Source: Boseongicola sp. SB0675_bin_26 (lineage in GTDB: Bacteria > Pseudomonadota > Alphaproteobacteria > Rhodobacterales > Rhodobacteraceae). Taken from it: 8,121 nucleotides of DNA. Below the pieces are notes generated by a model. It searched no databases. It was given only the letters and a program-made list of their open reading frames with translations, and had not been told where the DNA came from. Both the position numbers and the translations under genes were made by a program. The stretch lies in NCBI GenBank assembly GCA_009843725.1, contig VYCX01000093.1, positions 1 through 8,121 of the forward strand, in the 5' to 3' direction. How positions within the stretch are numbered: the stretch's first letter is position 1; the number at the start of each line of letters is the position of its first letter. This document shows positions 7,472 to 8,121 of this stretch, piece after piece.

Positions 7472-7500
7472 TTGACGGTGAAACAAGCTCTCGGTAAGGC
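7472..7500 (+). promoter_or_regulatory. Candidate sigma-70-type promoter of trpS
   Basis: TTGACG (7472-7477) and TAAGGC (7495-7500) are separated by 17 bases, in the 75-base gap between the divergent rhomboid-like gene and trpS. The -35 matches the consensus at five of six positions; the -10 is weaker, as is common in GC-rich alphaproteobacteria. Transcription would start near 7507, giving a leader of about 28 bases that includes an AGAGGA ribosome binding site (7519-7524). The match is by eye only. Confidence 0.35.
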
Positions 7501-7534
7501 CCGCGAGCAGGAAAATCCAGAGGATCGTAGCCAC

Positions 7535-8121
7535 ATGTCGGCCCCAGCATTCACACCCCGCGTGTTTTCGGGAATCCAGCCGTCCGGCGGATTGACGCTC
7601 GGCAACTATCTCGGGGCGCTCAAGCGCTTCGTCGACTTGCAGGACGACGGCGGGCAGGAGTGCATCTACTGCCTTGTCGATCTTCACGCGATCACGACAT
7701 GGCAGAAGCCGGACGACCTGGTCCGGAACACGCGCGAGGCGGCGGCGGCGTTCATGGCATCCGGCATAGATCCCCGACGGTCAATCCTGTTCAACCAGAG
7801 CCAGGCGCCGGAACACGCGCAACTGGCATGGATCTTCAATTGCGTCGCGCGCATGGGATGGATGGGCCGCATGACCCAGTGGAAGGACAAGGCCGGGAAG
7901 AACGCGGAAAACGCGTCGCTTGGCCTGTTCGCCTACCCTGCCCTCATGGCGGCGGACATTCTTGTCCATCACGCAACCCACGTGCCCGTTGGCGAAGACC
8001 AGAAGCAGCATCTGGAACTCACGCGCGACATCGCCGCGAAATTCAACCACGACTACAAGGTGGACTTCTTTCCGATTACCGAACCGATGATCGAAGGTCC
8101 GGCCACGCGGGTGATGAGCCT
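7535..8121 (+). CDS. trpS: Tryptophanyl-tRNA synthetase TrpS (5' part, runs off the window)
   Basis: This is a class Ic aminoacyl-tRNA synthetase that activates tryptophan with ATP and charges tRNA-Trp in the cytosol. The window holds the first 195 complete codons plus two bases, a little over half of the usual 330-350 residues; the reading frame is open to the edge. Visible landmarks are [19 protein letters not shown] (11-29), with TLGN as the HIGH-equivalent nucleotide-binding motif. [11 protein letters not shown] (44-54), [14 protein letters not shown] (87-100), LMAADIL (137-143) and [17 protein letters not shown] (151-167) follow. The KMSKS loop would follow shortly after the last visible residues, GPATRVMS, beyond the window. 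The ATG at 7535 has AGAGGA ten bases upstream and gives the standard short family N-terminus. The gene is transcribed away from the rhomboid-like gene and probably has its own promoter in the 75-base gap. Confidence 0.96.
   Translation, partial: MSAPAFTPRVFSGIQPSGGLTLGNYLGALKRFVDLQDDGGQECIYCLVDLHAITTWQKPDDLVRNTREAAAAFMASGIDPRRSILFNQSQAPEHAQLAWIFNCVARMGWMGRMTQWKDKAGKNAENASLGLFAYPALMAADILVHHATHVPVGEDQKQHLELTRDIAAKFNHDYKVDFFPITEPMIEGPATRVMS

Overview
This 8.1 kb window is GC-rich chromosomal DNA from an alphaproteobacterium, most likely a member of the Rhodobacterales. The evidence is the close family resemblance, recalled rather than searched, of all six proteins to Rhodobacteraceae homologues. 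Examples are the C-terminus of the LppC-type lipoprotein, the NALPP N-terminus of the rhomboid-like protein and the [11 protein letters not shown] stretch of MurJ. There is no sign of mobile DNA, CRISPR arrays, rRNA or tRNA genes.

Layout. Positions 1-282 hold no gene I can assign. On the minus strand, rsmI (283-1179) encodes the 16S rRNA C1402 ribose methyltransferase. Thirty-two bases away and divergent is a plus-strand run of three overlapping genes. First is an LppC/LpoA-type penicillin-binding-protein activator lipoprotein (1212-2369). Second is glnD, the PII uridylyltransferase/uridylyl-removing enzyme (2329-5151). Third is murJ, the lipid II flippase (5148-6761). The junctions overlap by 41 and 4 bases, so the three are probably co-transcribed and translationally coupled. 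Eleven bases past murJ, and convergent with it, is a minus-strand rhomboid-like membrane protein (6773-7459). Divergent from that is trpS (7535 to the window edge), tryptophanyl-tRNA synthetase, cut off before its KMSKS loop.

How the genes fit together. The plus-strand run places two cell-wall functions (a peptidoglycan synthase activator and the lipid II flippase) on either side of the cell's glutamine sensor. A shared transcript would tie expression of envelope assembly and nitrogen signalling, though no functional link is shown by the sequence. rsmI and trpS are translation housekeeping genes.

The most unusual point is the rhomboid-like protein. By motif alignment it keeps the fold landmarks but has lost the catalytic serine (Phe), the catalytic histidine (Asp) and the oxyanion-hole asparagine (Val), so it is probably a pseudoprotease. 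I see no evidence for a novel multi-gene system; most of the window is conserved housekeeping sequence.
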